Shown here piece after piece: positions 34,794 through 44,004 of a stretch of 64,000 bases of DNA (positions are counted from its first letter, which is position 1; every line of letters begins with the position of its first letter). Source of the stretch: Denitrobaculum tricleocarpae. Its GTDB lineage: Bacteria; Pseudomonadota; Alphaproteobacteria; Kiloniellales; Kiloniellaceae. The notes beneath the pieces were generated by a model. The model was not told the origin of the DNA, made no database searches, and saw nothing but the letters and a program-made list of their open reading frames with translations. The translations under genes and the position numbers were made by a program. Where the stretch lies: NCBI RefSeq assembly GCF_007004665.1, contig NZ_ML660055.1, forward strand, positions 186,001-250,000, given 5' to 3'.

Positions 34794-35549
34794 ATGGACG
34801 TTAAGGGACTAGCGGCAATCATCACCGGCGGCGGATCGGGCCTGGGCGCCGAAACGGCGCGTTATCTCGCGAAGGCCGGTGCCAAGGTCACCGTGCTCGA
34901 TCTGAACCCCGAAACCGTCGAGGCGGTCGCGGCGGAGACCGGCGGACTTGGGATTTCCTGTGACGTGGGATCGGCCGAAGAGCTGGAAGCCGCGGTCGCC
35001 AAAGCGCGGGAGGCGCATGGCCCCTGCCGCATTGCCGTGAACTGCGCCGGCATTGCGCCCGCCAAGCGGATTGTCGGCCGCGGTGGCGCCATGCCCCTGG
35101 AAGACTTCGAAAAAGTCATCAAGGTCAACCTGATCGGCAGCTTTAACCTGATGCGCCTGGCAGCGGCCGAGATGCTTGCGGAAGAGCCGCTGGATGACGG
35201 CGAACGGGGCGTTATCATCTCGACCTCTTCGATCGCTGGCGAAGAAGGCCAGCTGGGCCAGGTTGCCTACGCTGCCTCCAAGGCCGGCATCACCGGGATG
35301 ATGCTTCCCGCGGCGCGTGAGTTTGCGAAGAACGGCGTGCGGGTTCTGACCATCGCGCCCGGCCTGATCGGTACGCCGCTGTTGCTGAATATGCCGCAGG
35401 ACGTGCAAGACAATCTGGCCGGCCAGGTGCCCTTTCCCCACCGCTTCGGCCGCCCGGACGAATTCGCCCGGCTGGTCCTGCATATCTGCGAAAATGTTAT
35501 GCTGAACGCCGCGTCCTTTCGCCTGGACGGCGCCATGCGCATGCAGTAA
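34794..35549 (+). CDS. Short-chain dehydrogenase, 3-hydroxyacyl-CoA dehydrogenase type II-like
   Basis: A 251-residue NAD(P)-dependent SDR. The cofactor motif IITGGGSGLGAETARYL starts at residue 9, NAG-like VNCAGIAPAKRI follows, and the active site has Ser (SSIAGEEGQLGQ), Tyr and Lys (VAYAASKAGI). The sequence pattern, with GVRVLTIAPGLIGTPLLLNMPQ and QVPFPHRFGRPDEFA, matches 17-beta-HSD10/3-hydroxyacyl-CoA dehydrogenase type II, suggesting fatty-acid or branched-chain degradation. AGGAG-type site upstream of ATG 34794. A bidirectional terminator follows. Confidence 0.9.
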   Translation: MDVKGLAAIITGGGSGLGAETARYLAKAGAKVTVLDLNPETVEAVAAETGGLGISCDVGSAEELEAAVAKAREAHGPCRIAVNCAGIAPAKRIVGRGGAMPLEDFEKVIKVNLIGSFNLMRLAAAEMLAEEPLDDGERGVIISTSSIAGEEGQLGQVAYAASKAGITGMMLPAAREFAKNGVRVLTIAPGLIGTPLLLNMPQDVQDNLAGQVPFPHRFGRPDEFARLVLHICENVMLNAASFRLDGAMRMQ

Positions 35550-35578
35550 CGCGATTTCATCACGCGCCAAAAGTAAAA

Positions 35579-35608
35579 AAAGGGACCGGCATTGCCGGTC
35601 CCTTTGTC
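35579..35608. terminator. Bidirectional terminator
   Basis: Perfect 10-base stem AGGGACCGGC (35581-35590) and GCCGGTCCCT (35594-35603) with an ATT loop. On the minus strand it is followed by TTTTTTACTTTT, a good tail for the pterin dehydratase gene; on the plus strand the tail (TTGTCG) is weaker. Confidence 0.8.
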
Positions 35609-35631
35609 GTTGCGGCCTTAAGACCGGGACG

Positions 35632-35925
35632 TCATGAACCGGCGAAACCATCCATACGCTTGGCCAGTTTTACGTCAAGTTCGGAAAGTCCGTCACAATC
35701 ATGCGTGGTCAGGACAACCTCGACCCGGTTGTAGACATTGAACCACTCCGGATGATGATTCATCTTCTCGGCAACCAGAGCGGCCCGGTTCATGAAACCC
35801 CAGGCTTCGATAAAGTCTTTGAATTTAAACGACTTTTGAATCGCATCGCGGCCCTCGACCTCTTGCCAGTCCGGCAACTCGGCCAAAGCCTCGGCGCGCG
35901 CAGCCGTGCTAAGCTTCTCGGCCAT
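35632..35925 (-). CDS. phhB: 4a-hydroxytetrahydrobiopterin dehydratase (PCD/DCoH)
   Basis: A 97-residue enzyme that recycles the pterin cofactor of aromatic amino-acid hydroxylases, or acts in molybdopterin metabolism. The family motif is plain: [20 protein letters not shown] followed by [22 protein letters not shown] with the catalytic His pair. Length is normal. No phenylalanine hydroxylase gene is visible in the window, so the pathway partner is unknown. Confidence 0.93.
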   Translation of the reverse strand: MAEKLSTAARAEALAELPDWQEVEGRDAIQKSFKFKDFIEAWGFMNRAALVAEKMNHHPEWFNVYNRVEVVLTTHDCDGLSELDVKLAKRMDGFAGS

Positions 35926-36180
35926 AAGATTTCCTCTTTAGCAGTGGGGGTGCATAGGGTATCTGGGGGCGCCGCATGCGACAACAAGCAAGCGGCGAAA
36001 AGGCGGAGACGGGAACGGTCGGCCTGACACATGATCATCGCTGCACGGCGGCAAAGCTGGTATCGAGGAAAAGTGTCAAGCCCCAGCGCCTTTCTCTTCC
36101 TATATGCTAAGGAGGCTGGCAGATGACATCTCCAGCTTTCGGCCAAACGACGACGGTCAGACGCCAGGGTCAGGGAAAGT

Positions 36181-36603
36181 ATGGCACATCTACACGACAT
36201 CGGGCGCTACACCACGCCGCCGGAACTGTCCGATCTTGAAGCACAGGCGCGGGAAGCCTACGCAACGATCCCGGCGGAACTGCGGAATTATGTCGGAAGT
36301 GTCGTCATCCAGGTGACGGACTTCCCGGACGACGAGACCCTGGAACTTATGGAGTGTGAATCTCCATTCGACCTGCTGGGCCTTTATAAGGGTATCGACC
36401 TGACCCAAAAGAGTGTGTTGGACAGCCCCGAAGATCTCGATATGATCTTTTTGTACCGGCGCCCAATCCTGGACTATTGGTGTGAAACCGGCGAAGATCT
36501 GGTTCACATAGTCAGGCATGTCCTCATTCATGAAATCGGCCATCACTTTGGCCTTTCAGACGACGACATGGAAAGAATTGAACAAAACGAGGCTTTTCGT
36601 TAA
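36181..36603 (+). CDS. Metallopeptidase family protein (zincin, DUF1025)
   Basis: A 140-residue protein with the zinc motif HEIGHHFGLSDDDME at about 120-134 (H-E-x-x-H plus a third acidic/His ligand further on). Upstream blocks VVIQVTDFPDDETLELM, LLGLYKGIDLTQKSV and MIFLYRRPILDYWCETGEDL are typical for this minimal, cytosolic zincin family. Substrate is unknown. ATG 36181 is the start; a preceding GGGAAAGT is a weak ribosome site. Confidence 0.9.
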   Translation: MAHLHDIGRYTTPPELSDLEAQAREAYATIPAELRNYVGSVVIQVTDFPDDETLELMECESPFDLLGLYKGIDLTQKSVLDSPEDLDMIFLYRRPILDYWCETGEDLVHIVRHVLIHEIGHHFGLSDDDMERIEQNEAFR

Positions 36604-36721
36604 GTTAAGAGTAAACTAAGAGTTGAATTTAGTCTTTAATTGATTCGCGACTAAAGTTTTTATTAAATATTCCTTGCTATAGTGTTTAAACTCAAGTGCT
36701 CCTGTAGGGATTGAACGAGAG

Positions 36722-37390
36722 ATGACTATAGGTACTCCAGGGATCGTGAGTTTGGTTGGCGCCTTGACGCTGATTCCGAATCTCGCCTGGAGCATGGATC
36801 TCGAAGAGTTGGTCCCCGGAAGCTTTTTCGCCGAAAACCGAGCCTGGAACGGCAGCACCGCAAACGACGGTCCCGCGGACGCAATCGCGTTCGATCTTCA
36901 GGTCAATCGCCAGATGCTCTCCGAGAGCCAGACCTACGGGCTTTCACCCAACGGCAGTGAGAACGGCGTCGCCTTCTTCACTCCCCGGTTTGCCGGCCTG
37001 CAAGGCAGCGTGGGCTACCGCCCGGACGATCTGGGGTCGGACAGCGCGCCGCAACTCGGGGTGAACTGGACGATTGATGTGGCGCCAGATGCGCAGATCG
37101 CGGCCGCGACCAGCTACGAGCTGAACAAGAATGGATTCGATATCGGCGCCAGATATGCGCAAGGTCCCTGGGAACTGCAGCTGATGTACGGCAGCAGCGA
37201 AGGCGAGACCGAGTTGGAGGAAATCGAGTCCCTGGCCCTGTCAGCGGGCTACGCGGTCGGTCCGGGAATCAGCTTTACGGGTGTCCTCGGCGCTGCGGAC
37301 CGCAATAGTTCCGCCGAGGAAAGCAAGAGCGCCGATGACCGGAACAACGAGGATTTCTGGGTCGTCACGGGTGTCAAAATCAGATTTTAA
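36722..37390 (+). CDS. Predicted outer-membrane porin-like protein
   Basis: A 222-residue protein with a signal-like start (GIVSLVGALTLIPNLAWS, cleavage near 24) and a mature part made of alternating beta strands: GVAFFTPRFAGLQGSVGYRP, APQLGVNWTIDVAP, AAATSYELNKNGFDIGARYA, WELQLMYGSSEGE, then SLALSAGYAVGPGISFTGVL and a last strand ending KIRF. The final aromatic residue and strand pattern fit a small general-porin-like barrel of about 8-10 strands. I do not recognise a specific family. An AT-rich promoter lies just upstream. Confidence 0.7.
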   Translation: MTIGTPGIVSLVGALTLIPNLAWSMDLEELVPGSFFAENRAWNGSTANDGPADAIAFDLQVNRQMLSESQTYGLSPNGSENGVAFFTPRFAGLQGSVGYRPDDLGSDSAPQLGVNWTIDVAPDAQIAAATSYELNKNGFDIGARYAQGPWELQLMYGSSEGETELEEIESLALSAGYAVGPGISFTGVLGAADRNSSAEESKSADDRNNEDFWVVTGVKIRF

Positions 37391-37517
37391 GTCAATAGCC
37401 TGATAAGGCGCGCGCGACGTTTAATTCCAGTCTCTGGTTTATCTGCACCCCTGCCGCTCTGCGAACTCCACTTCACATCCTGTCTGAAATTGTCGGTTCG
37501 ATCGAACCAAAAACGCG

Positions 37518-38132
37518 CTATATCAGCGCCTTAACTCTGGCCTGCAATTCAGGCAGAACGTCTTCCTCGAACCAGGGGTTCTTCCGTAACCACAGGGTTG
37601 AACGCCAGCTCGGATGCGGTGTGGGTAAAAACGCCGGCTGGTAGTCCCGCCAATGCCTGACCGTCTCGGTCAGGGTCTTTTTCTTACGCTTGCCCAGATA
37701 GAACGCCTGGGCGTACTGTCCGACCAGAAGGGTCAGCGCGATGTCGGGCAGACCGGCCCGCAGCGGCCCATGCCACAGGGGTGCGCACTCCGGGCGGGGC
37801 GGATTATCGCCGCCCTTCGGATTGCGGCCGGGGTAGCAAAAACCCATTGGAATTATGGCGATACGGCTCTCATCGTAAAAAGTCTCACTGTCCAGGTCGA
37901 GCCATTCGCGCAGACGATTGCCGGACGCGTCGTTCCAGGGAATGCCGCTTTCGTGGACTTTGGTCCCGGGCGCCTGCCCCACGATCATGACGCGTGCACT
38001 GGCCTGCGCCCGCATGACGGGCCTCGGGCCGAGCGGGAGCTGCTCTTCACAGATCCGGCAGGCCCTTGCCTGCCGCAGGGTTTCGGCCAGTTCGGGTGGC
38101 GGGCCGGCGTGTTCGCTGGGCGTCTCGGTCAC
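37518..38132 (-). CDS. Uracil-DNA glycosylase family protein
   Basis: A 204-residue UDG-superfamily protein. N-terminal Cys pair (ARACRICEEQLPLGPRP) resembles Fe-S containing families, followed by the catalytic-loop motif VGQAPGTKVHESGIPWNDASG, FCYPGRNPKGGDNPPRPEC and the base-binding TPHPSWRSTLWLRKNPWFEE. Predicted to remove deaminated bases or act in related base repair. Members of this subgroup are often annotated without a tested activity. Convergent with the porin-like gene. Confidence 0.85.
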   Translation of the reverse strand: MTETPSEHAGPPPELAETLRQARACRICEEQLPLGPRPVMRAQASARVMIVGQAPGTKVHESGIPWNDASGNRLREWLDLDSETFYDESRIAIIPMGFCYPGRNPKGGDNPPRPECAPLWHGPLRAGLPDIALTLLVGQYAQAFYLGKRKKKTLTETVRHWRDYQPAFLPTPHPSWRSTLWLRKNPWFEEDVLPELQARVKALI

Positions 38133-38286
38133 AGGTAAAATCAGATCTCAAGTGAAGGCTCCAGGCAGTTTAACGCCAAGACGGCCGCTAAACACGCGCA
38201 ATGCGGTGCCCTTCGCGCGAACGTGATCGCCACTTCAAATCCTGGCCTAACACCCCCGCCTCGTTGAGTGATCCATCCCCACCCCA

Positions 38287-39876
38287 CTACTCGATCGCAA
38301 CAAATGCCATGGCCTGGCGCGCCGTGCGCAGGCTGTGGCGGCGTTTCAGGGGCGAATTGAGGAAGCGGTTCAAACCGGCCGCGAGCGTTTGAGCGGTTTC
38401 GGCTGCAGGACCGGCGGCCAGTTCATCCGCGACGGCCATGGTCAGCTTCACCTGATGGCAGGAAACGATGTACTCGAACTGACCATGATCGAGCAAATTC
38501 CCGACGTTATGACATACAAATGCCACAGGATCGGTCACCCGCCAGGGGCTCATGTCGAAATGGCGGTCGATGTAGCGCGCATTGCGTCCGGCAAAGCAGG
38601 CCATCTGTAAAAGTCCCTGGGGCCAGAGTTCCGGACTGCGCCCACAGAGATGCCGGACCGCGTTCGAGAAAGTCACGCCGTGGGTGAAATCAAGCCAGGA
38701 GACGTTGTTTGAGATCGAACCCGTGGTCCGTCCCTGGAGCGGGAGATCGAAGCTCACAAGGTTATGGGCATTCGCGCCCAGCAGGGCCGCATAAAGCGGC
38801 TCGACCGCGCCCCCGGACTCCAGGGCCCGCTCGAGGGCCTGCTCGACGCTCAGGCCGACGAAGTCCGTAGGCGCGACGCCGCGCGTTCCCGCATCGGCCC
38901 AGCGGCCCAGCACATCGGCGTAGTGGCGGAATTCAGGCAGCAGATCCTCGCGGCTGGCGTAGATCAGCGAGCGGGTCAGCGCCAGCGACAACGGCTCGGC
39001 CACCTCCGGTCCCAATGCGTCAATCAGCTCTCCGGTCTTTAGGACATAGATCGCGGAGTGGCCGAAATCGGCATAGTGCGCGAGCGCCGCGCGGGCAAAG
39101 GCGGGTTCCAGATCGGCAAAGGTCAGACCCGCCTCGAGCGCCCCACGCAGGAGGCGCACCGCCTGATCCTCATCCTCGGCCTCCATGGCCGCGACAAAAG
39201 CCCCGGCATCGTAGGGCGCCGTTCCCCCGGCAAAGGGGAAATGAGGTTCGCGCAGGGCATCCCAGGCAAAGTGGCCAATGCTCTCGACCAGCGGCACCAG
39301 AGCGGCGGCAGCATCGTCCCGCCCGTCCACGCCCTGGTCCAGCAGCCGCTGCCGGATTGCCAGCCAGTCGGGCGCGGCGGCAATGGCGTGGGTCGTTCCG
39401 AACTCGAAACGATCATGCTGCCAGGCAATGACCTTCCGCAGGGCCTCCAGCGGGTCGGCCCCGGCCAGGCTGAGGCGCGAGAGCTCGCGGGCAATACGGT
39501 CGTATTCGTGTTTGTCGACGGCCTCGCGCAGATTGGCCTCCGCCGCCGCGACCTTTTCTTCCAGCGGCGGCTCGGTCAGATCCAGCCAGATTTCGTCACC
39601 GTCGATGCGGACCGGATAACGCCGCAGCGTATCGCCGCCGACCAGAGTGTCGCCGCTTTCAAGGTCGAATTTCCAGTTGTGCCAGTTACAGGTCAGGATG
39701 CAGCCATCGGTCAGACTCCCCTCCTTGAGGGGATAGCCCTCGTGCGGACAGCGGTTGTTGCAGGCGAAAACGCCCTTCGGACCGTCGAAGAGGACAATCT
39801 GTTTGCCCTCCAGCCGGACCAGATCCGATCCCTTTTTTGAAAGTTCGCTGTAGCTGCCTGCGCGCACAAATGCCAT
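38287..39876 (-). CDS. Rieske [2Fe-2S] protein with large helical C-terminal domain
   Basis: A 529-residue protein. The N-terminal 105 residues are a Rieske ferredoxin domain with both ligand motifs, CPHEGYPLKEG (C-x-H) and CNWHNWKFDL (C-x2-H). The remaining 400 residues are helical and His-rich (GHFAWDALREPHFPF, ALAHYADFGHSAIYVLKTGEL, HNLVSFDLPLQGRT, NVGNLLDHGQFEYIVSCHQVK), and could hold a second metal or cofactor site; the domain is not a standard ring-hydroxylating oxygenase alpha subunit. It is divergent from a regulator with a cysteine cluster, 121 bases away, and an inverted repeat sits close to its start. Confidence 0.85.
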   Translation of the reverse strand: MAFVRAGSYSELSKKGSDLVRLEGKQIVLFDGPKGVFACNNRCPHEGYPLKEGSLTDGCILTCNWHNWKFDLESGDTLVGGDTLRRYPVRIDGDEIWLDLTEPPLEEKVAAAEANLREAVDKHEYDRIARELSRLSLAGADPLEALRKVIAWQHDRFEFGTTHAIAAAPDWLAIRQRLLDQGVDGRDDAAAALVPLVESIGHFAWDALREPHFPFAGGTAPYDAGAFVAAMEAEDEDQAVRLLRGALEAGLTFADLEPAFARAALAHYADFGHSAIYVLKTGELIDALGPEVAEPLSLALTRSLIYASREDLLPEFRHYADVLGRWADAGTRGVAPTDFVGLSVEQALERALESGGAVEPLYAALLGANAHNLVSFDLPLQGRTTGSISNNVSWLDFTHGVTFSNAVRHLCGRSPELWPQGLLQMACFAGRNARYIDRHFDMSPWRVTDPVAFVCHNVGNLLDHGQFEYIVSCHQVKLTMAVADELAAGPAAETAQTLAAGLNRFLNSPLKRRHSLRTARQAMAFVAIE

Positions 39877-39896
39877 GGATCCGCCCTTTCAGCTCT

Positions 39897-39920
39897 TTAA
39901 GAAAGTTTTTTCTTTCTAAA
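39897..39920. promoter_or_regulatory. Inverted repeat upstream of the Rieske gene
   Basis: TTAAGAAAG (39897-39905) and CTTTCTAAA (39912-39920) around TTTTTT, 8 of 9 positions paired, 20 bases from the Rieske start codon and in the gap shared with the divergent regulator. A candidate operator for that regulator. Confidence 0.45.
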
Positions 39921-39997
39921 TTTAATCTGATCCTGCCGGCAAGTTTTTGCAAGAATTTTCTTTTGGAATAGCCGCCGAGATTCTATAGGTGAAGTCT

Positions 39998-40756
39998 ATG
40001 GCGGAGAAATCGACCAAGACGATCAAAACGCGGCAGGCGATCCTGGACTTGCTCAAGCGCGAGGGCCCTCAGAGCGCCCAGGCCCTGGCGAAAGCCTTCT
40101 CGATCACCCCGATGGCGGTGCGCCAGCATCTCTATGATCTCTATGACCAGAAACTGGTTTCCCAGGATGATACCGCCCGGCCGGCGAAAGATGTAGGGCC
40201 GAAAGATGCGGGGCCGAAAGATGCGGGGCCGAGAGATGCGGGGGAGGAAGACGGCACGGCGAAGGCCCCAAAAACCGGCCCTAAACCGCAGGCCAGTGCC
40301 GGCAGGCCGGTCAAACGCTGGCGCCTGACCCCCGCCGCCGACAGCCTCTTTCCGGACCGCCACGCGGACCTCGCCGTCGAACTGATCGCATCGATTCGCG
40401 AGACCTTCGGGCAGGATGCAATGGAGCGGCTGATCGCCAGCCGCTCGCAAAGCCAGCTCGTCAGCTATCGTGCCGCGCTCGACGGGGCGGACAGCCTGGA
40501 AGAAAAGCTTACTGCCCTGGCCAAGGCCCGCAGCGACGAAGGCTACATGGCCGAGGTGCTAAAAGACGAAAACGGCGAGTATCTCCTTGTCGAGAATCAC
40601 TGCCCGATCTGCGCGGCGGCCAAGGCCTGCACGGGGATCTGTGCCGCGGAACTCTCGGTATTCCAGGACACTCTGGGCCCGGAAATCCGCCTCGAACGCG
40701 TCGAACACCTGCTCCAGGGCGCACGGCGCTGCGCGTATCGTGTCTCGAGCACCTGA
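39998..40756 (+). CDS. HTH transcriptional regulator with C-terminal cysteine cluster (SufR-like)
   Basis: A 252-residue regulator. A winged-helix at about 7-60 (QAILDLLKREGPQSAQALAK, AFSITPMAVRQHLYDLYDQKL) is followed by a low-complexity linker with a GPKDA repeat (15-base unit) and a C-terminal sensor domain ending with cysteines CPICAAAKACTGIC plus a later Cys (GARRCAYRV). The DeoR/ArsR-type head and four-Cys tail match SufR-like iron-sulphur sensing repressors. Start ATG 39998 has AGGTGAA upstream. The divergent Rieske gene is the likely target, linking it to Fe-S status (inference). Confidence 0.85.
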   Translation: MAEKSTKTIKTRQAILDLLKREGPQSAQALAKAFSITPMAVRQHLYDLYDQKLVSQDDTARPAKDVGPKDAGPKDAGPRDAGEEDGTAKAPKTGPKPQASAGRPVKRWRLTPAADSLFPDRHADLAVELIASIRETFGQDAMERLIASRSQSQLVSYRAALDGADSLEEKLTALAKARSDEGYMAEVLKDENGEYLLVENHCPICAAAKACTGICAAELSVFQDTLGPEIRLERVEHLLQGARRCAYRVSST

Positions 40757-41029
40757 CTGTTTCATTTCGTAAAATCCGGCCCAAGTACCGAATGGCAAGA
40801 ACCCCTGGTGCGCCAAAAATAGAAAGAGCGCAATGCGCCGCCTCTTGGCTCTTCACACAAAATACTGGCAGGGATCAAGTACACAGCAGCAGCAACTACA
40901 AATCTGCCAATAGGTTGTTTTTTCGGCAATCTATTTTACAATTACCAGTTGGCTCAAGGATTTATACAGCTTTCTATTTGATAATTCTCAACTGAGAATC
41001 CCCGTACTCTCCGGAAATGGTAAGCGGCA

Positions 41030-43006
41030 ATGTCTTTGGCCCAACAGGGAGCGTTTGAGCCTTCACCTCGTGAAGCGCGTCCTCTGAAGATTTTGATTAT
41101 CGATGACGACGAGGTCGACTATCGTGCGACCCGCCGGATGCTGATCGAGATTTTCGGGGCCGACATTTCGCTCGACTGGATTCCGGACTGGAATACCGCG
41201 ACCAGGGCCTTTGGTCAGACGAACTACGACGTCTATCTGATCGATTACTTTCTGGGCGGCAGAACCGGCCTCGAGTTGATCGAAAGCTGTGATCCCTCGG
41301 ACAAACCCAGCGTCTTCATATTTCTGACCGGACATGACGACCGGCAAATCGATGTCGCCGCGACCAATGCGGGCGCTTCGGGATACCTGGTTAAAAGCGA
41401 TATCAACGCCTCCACTCTGGAACGCTCGATCCGCTACGCGCTCTATATGGCCGGTAAAAAGGAGGCCTTGCAGAGAGAAACCCTCGCCGTCAAAGCCGCG
41501 AAGGACGTCGTCGAACGTCAGTCGAAAATGCACGCGAAGCTGGCCGGTGATCTCTCCGCCACTCAGGAAAAGCTGAGGGCGGCACTGAAAAGCGCCGAGG
41601 AGAGTGAGCAGAAGTATCGCAACCTTGCGCAATACGACCTTCTGACCGAATTGCCCAATCGCGTGCTCTTCATGTCGCAACTTGAGAACATGATCGAGCA
41701 TTCGCACCGCAGTGAAAAGAGCATGGCGCTGTTGCTGCTGGATCTCGACCGCTTCAAGTCCATCAACGACTCGCTTGGCCATCCCATCGGTGACCGCTTG
41801 CTCATGCAGGTGGCGAAACGCCTGACCGGCTGCATCCGCAAGACCGATACTGCCGCGCGTCTGGGTGGCGATGAGTTTGCCGTCATCGCAACCAACCTGC
41901 AAAGTCATAAAGACACCGCCATCGTGGCGCAGCATATTATCGAGGCACTCGCGGCACCGTTCGAGATCGAGGGACATGAAGTTAATACCAGTGCGTCCGT
42001 CGGTATCGCAATTCTTAACGAAGACAGCGACACGGTCGAAACCCTGCTCAAAAATGCCGATGCGGCCCTCTATAAAGCGAAGGATGCCGGCCGCGGTGTG
42101 TACCACTTCTTTGATGCTGCGCTGAACAAGCAGGTCCGCACGCTCTCACTGCTTAAAAGAGAGCTCTGCGACGCCCTGCTGCAAGACCAGTTCTTTCTGG
42201 AGTACCAGCCGCAAATCGAGACTTCGACCGGCAGGGTCACGGGCGTCGAAGCACTGGTGCGCTGGCAACACCCGACGCGCGGCAGAGTGCCGCCCTGCGA
42301 TTTCATTCCGACCGCCGAGTCCACGGGCCAGATCGCCGCAATGTCGGAATGGATTCTTCGGGAAGCCTGCAAGCAGTCGGTGCAGTGGGCGGCGATGTTC
42401 GGGCGCAGTATCCCCGTTGCCGTCAACCTCTCGGCTATTCAGTTCAAGCGCGGACGCCTCGTTGAAACGATCTCCACCATCCTCAGTGGGACAGGGCTGC
42501 CGCCGGCATCGCTTACGCTTGAAATTACCGAAACGGTAATGATTCATGACGTTGATGAAGTGGAGATGCAACTGCGCAAACTTGTGACTCTGGGTGCGAA
42601 GATCGCCATTGATGATTTCGGGACAGGATACTCATCTCTCGCGCATGTACGACAACTGCCGATCGACCAGATCAAGGTCGACCGCTCCTTCGTTACCGAT
42701 ATGCTCGTCAATCACCGGGACGCGGCTGTGGTGGAAGCTGTCATCGCGCTGGGCCGAAACCTTGGCGTGACCGTTGTCGCGGAAGGTGTCGAGACTCGCG
42801 AGCAGATGGAATACCTGCGCGCAATGCCCTCCATCGACGCTCAGGGTTACTTCATCGCCAAGCCCATGCGGCCCCCGCAGTGTCAGACTTGGCTGAGCAA
42901 AAACCTGCGGCCTGACTTCACTTTACCTGCACCCGTTATTGCCGATCCGTCGGCCGGCGGCCAAGTGTCTTCTCAACCTCAACAGAGATTCTTGGCACAT
43001 AGGTAG
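41030..43006 (+). CDS. Response regulator with GGDEF and EAL domains
   Basis: A 658-residue cyclic-di-GMP protein. Receiver domain at about 20-140 (ILIIDDDEVDYRAT, acceptor Asp in DVYLIDYFLGG, Lys in GYLVKSD), a coiled-coil linker, a GGDEF domain with intact RLGGDEFAVIA (about 280-290) and LTELPNRVLF, and an EAL domain with EALVRWQHPTRG, NLSAIQFKRG, DFGTGYSSLAHVRQLPIDQI and the C-terminal KPM. Both enzymatic motifs look intact, so either synthesis or breakdown is possible. No kinase gene is beside it; ends before a convergent sirtuin gene. Confidence 0.93.
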   Translation: MSLAQQGAFEPSPREARPLKILIIDDDEVDYRATRRMLIEIFGADISLDWIPDWNTATRAFGQTNYDVYLIDYFLGGRTGLELIESCDPSDKPSVFIFLTGHDDRQIDVAATNAGASGYLVKSDINASTLERSIRYALYMAGKKEALQRETLAVKAAKDVVERQSKMHAKLAGDLSATQEKLRAALKSAEESEQKYRNLAQYDLLTELPNRVLFMSQLENMIEHSHRSEKSMALLLLDLDRFKSINDSLGHPIGDRLLMQVAKRLTGCIRKTDTAARLGGDEFAVIATNLQSHKDTAIVAQHIIEALAAPFEIEGHEVNTSASVGIAILNEDSDTVETLLKNADAALYKAKDAGRGVYHFFDAALNKQVRTLSLLKRELCDALLQDQFFLEYQPQIETSTGRVTGVEALVRWQHPTRGRVPPCDFIPTAESTGQIAAMSEWILREACKQSVQWAAMFGRSIPVAVNLSAIQFKRGRLVETISTILSGTGLPPASLTLEITETVMIHDVDEVEMQLRKLVTLGAKIAIDDFGTGYSSLAHVRQLPIDQIKVDRSFVTDMLVNHRDAAVVEAVIALGRNLGVTVVAEGVETREQMEYLRAMPSIDAQGYFIAKPMRPPQCQTWLSKNLRPDFTLPAPVIADPSAGGQVSSQPQQRFLAHR

Positions 43007-43131
43007 CATCGGCAACACGAACGCGTTGCTGTGCCATGCTGGCATCTATAATAATTATTATGTCGCTGTTTTTTAATTAGCGAGAAGTCAGTCGGGTCCG
43101 GGAAGGTAAATCGATGAAAGTGGCGCGCGGA

Positions 43132-43863
43132 TCATGTGCCATCGAGCAGGCTTTCGACATAGGCCGGGACGACCTCGCTTGCTGGGCCGTGGAGACAATG
43201 ATGAAAGAGGCTGGCGCCCTCGGAGGGTTCGAGGTTGAGTTCAATCGTTTGCGCCGTAGGGCGGCCATGGCGCCGGACCTGTTCGACGAAGCCGGCGGCG
43301 GGATAGACGTTGCCGGACGTGCCGATCGACAGGAAGTAATCACAATCTCCCAGCGCCGCATAGATCCGCTCCATGTGATAGGGCATTTCCCCGAACCACA
43401 CCACATCGACCCGAAGACCGCCCGCATCGCCGCAGGCGGGACAGATGCTTTGCCGGGACATATCCGAACGCCAATCCGAGACCGCGTTGCAGGACAGACA
43501 GCGGGCCTTTAAGAGTTCACCGTGCATATGCAGCAGGTTTGACGACCCGGCCCGCTCGTGCAGATCGTCGATGTTCTGAGTTACCAGCAAGACCTGGTTC
43601 TCCGGCCCAGCGTCACGCCAGCGCATCTCGAGGCGTGCCAGAGCCTCGTGCGCCGGGTTGGGCTGAACACTTGCTTCCAGCAGACCGGCGCGGCGATGAT
43701 TGTAGAAGGCATGAACCCGATCGGGATCACGTTCGAAAGCTTCCGGCGTCGCCACGTCCTCCAGACGCACCTTGGCCCAGATGCCGTCCGCGTCACGAAA
43801 GGTGTCCAGACCCGATTCCTTTGAAATGCCTGCGCCGGTGAGAATCACCACTGACTTGCTCAT
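43132..43863 (-). CDS. cobB: NAD-dependent protein deacylase (sirtuin)
   Basis: SIR2-family deacylase of 243 residues that removes acetyl or acyl groups from lysines, using NAD. Motifs: LTGAGISKESGLDTFRD, TQNIDDLHERAGS, catalytic HMHGELLKA and two zinc Cys pairs (CLSC and CPAC). HAFYNHRRAGLLEA contains a Tyr-x-x-Arg arrangement characteristic of class III (desuccinylase-type) sirtuins such as E. coli CobB. Divergent from a tyrosine-phosphatase gene. Confidence 0.94.
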   Translation of the reverse strand: MSKSVVILTGAGISKESGLDTFRDADGIWAKVRLEDVATPEAFERDPDRVHAFYNHRRAGLLEASVQPNPAHEALARLEMRWRDAGPENQVLLVTQNIDDLHERAGSSNLLHMHGELLKARCLSCNAVSDWRSDMSRQSICPACGDAGGLRVDVVWFGEMPYHMERIYAALGDCDYFLSIGTSGNVYPAAGFVEQVRRHGRPTAQTIELNLEPSEGASLFHHCLHGPASEVVPAYVESLLDGT

Positions 43864-44004
43864 GGTCTTGTTTTCCTACAGAGTTGCGGCCTTCGTTTCT
43901 GCCCCTGATAATCGATCGGCATGACGTTTTCCAGCTAAGACGCCGATGTCGCTCAGGCGCTTATCGAGCGTCCCAAAAAAACACACTGACAACCGACATC
44001 AAGT

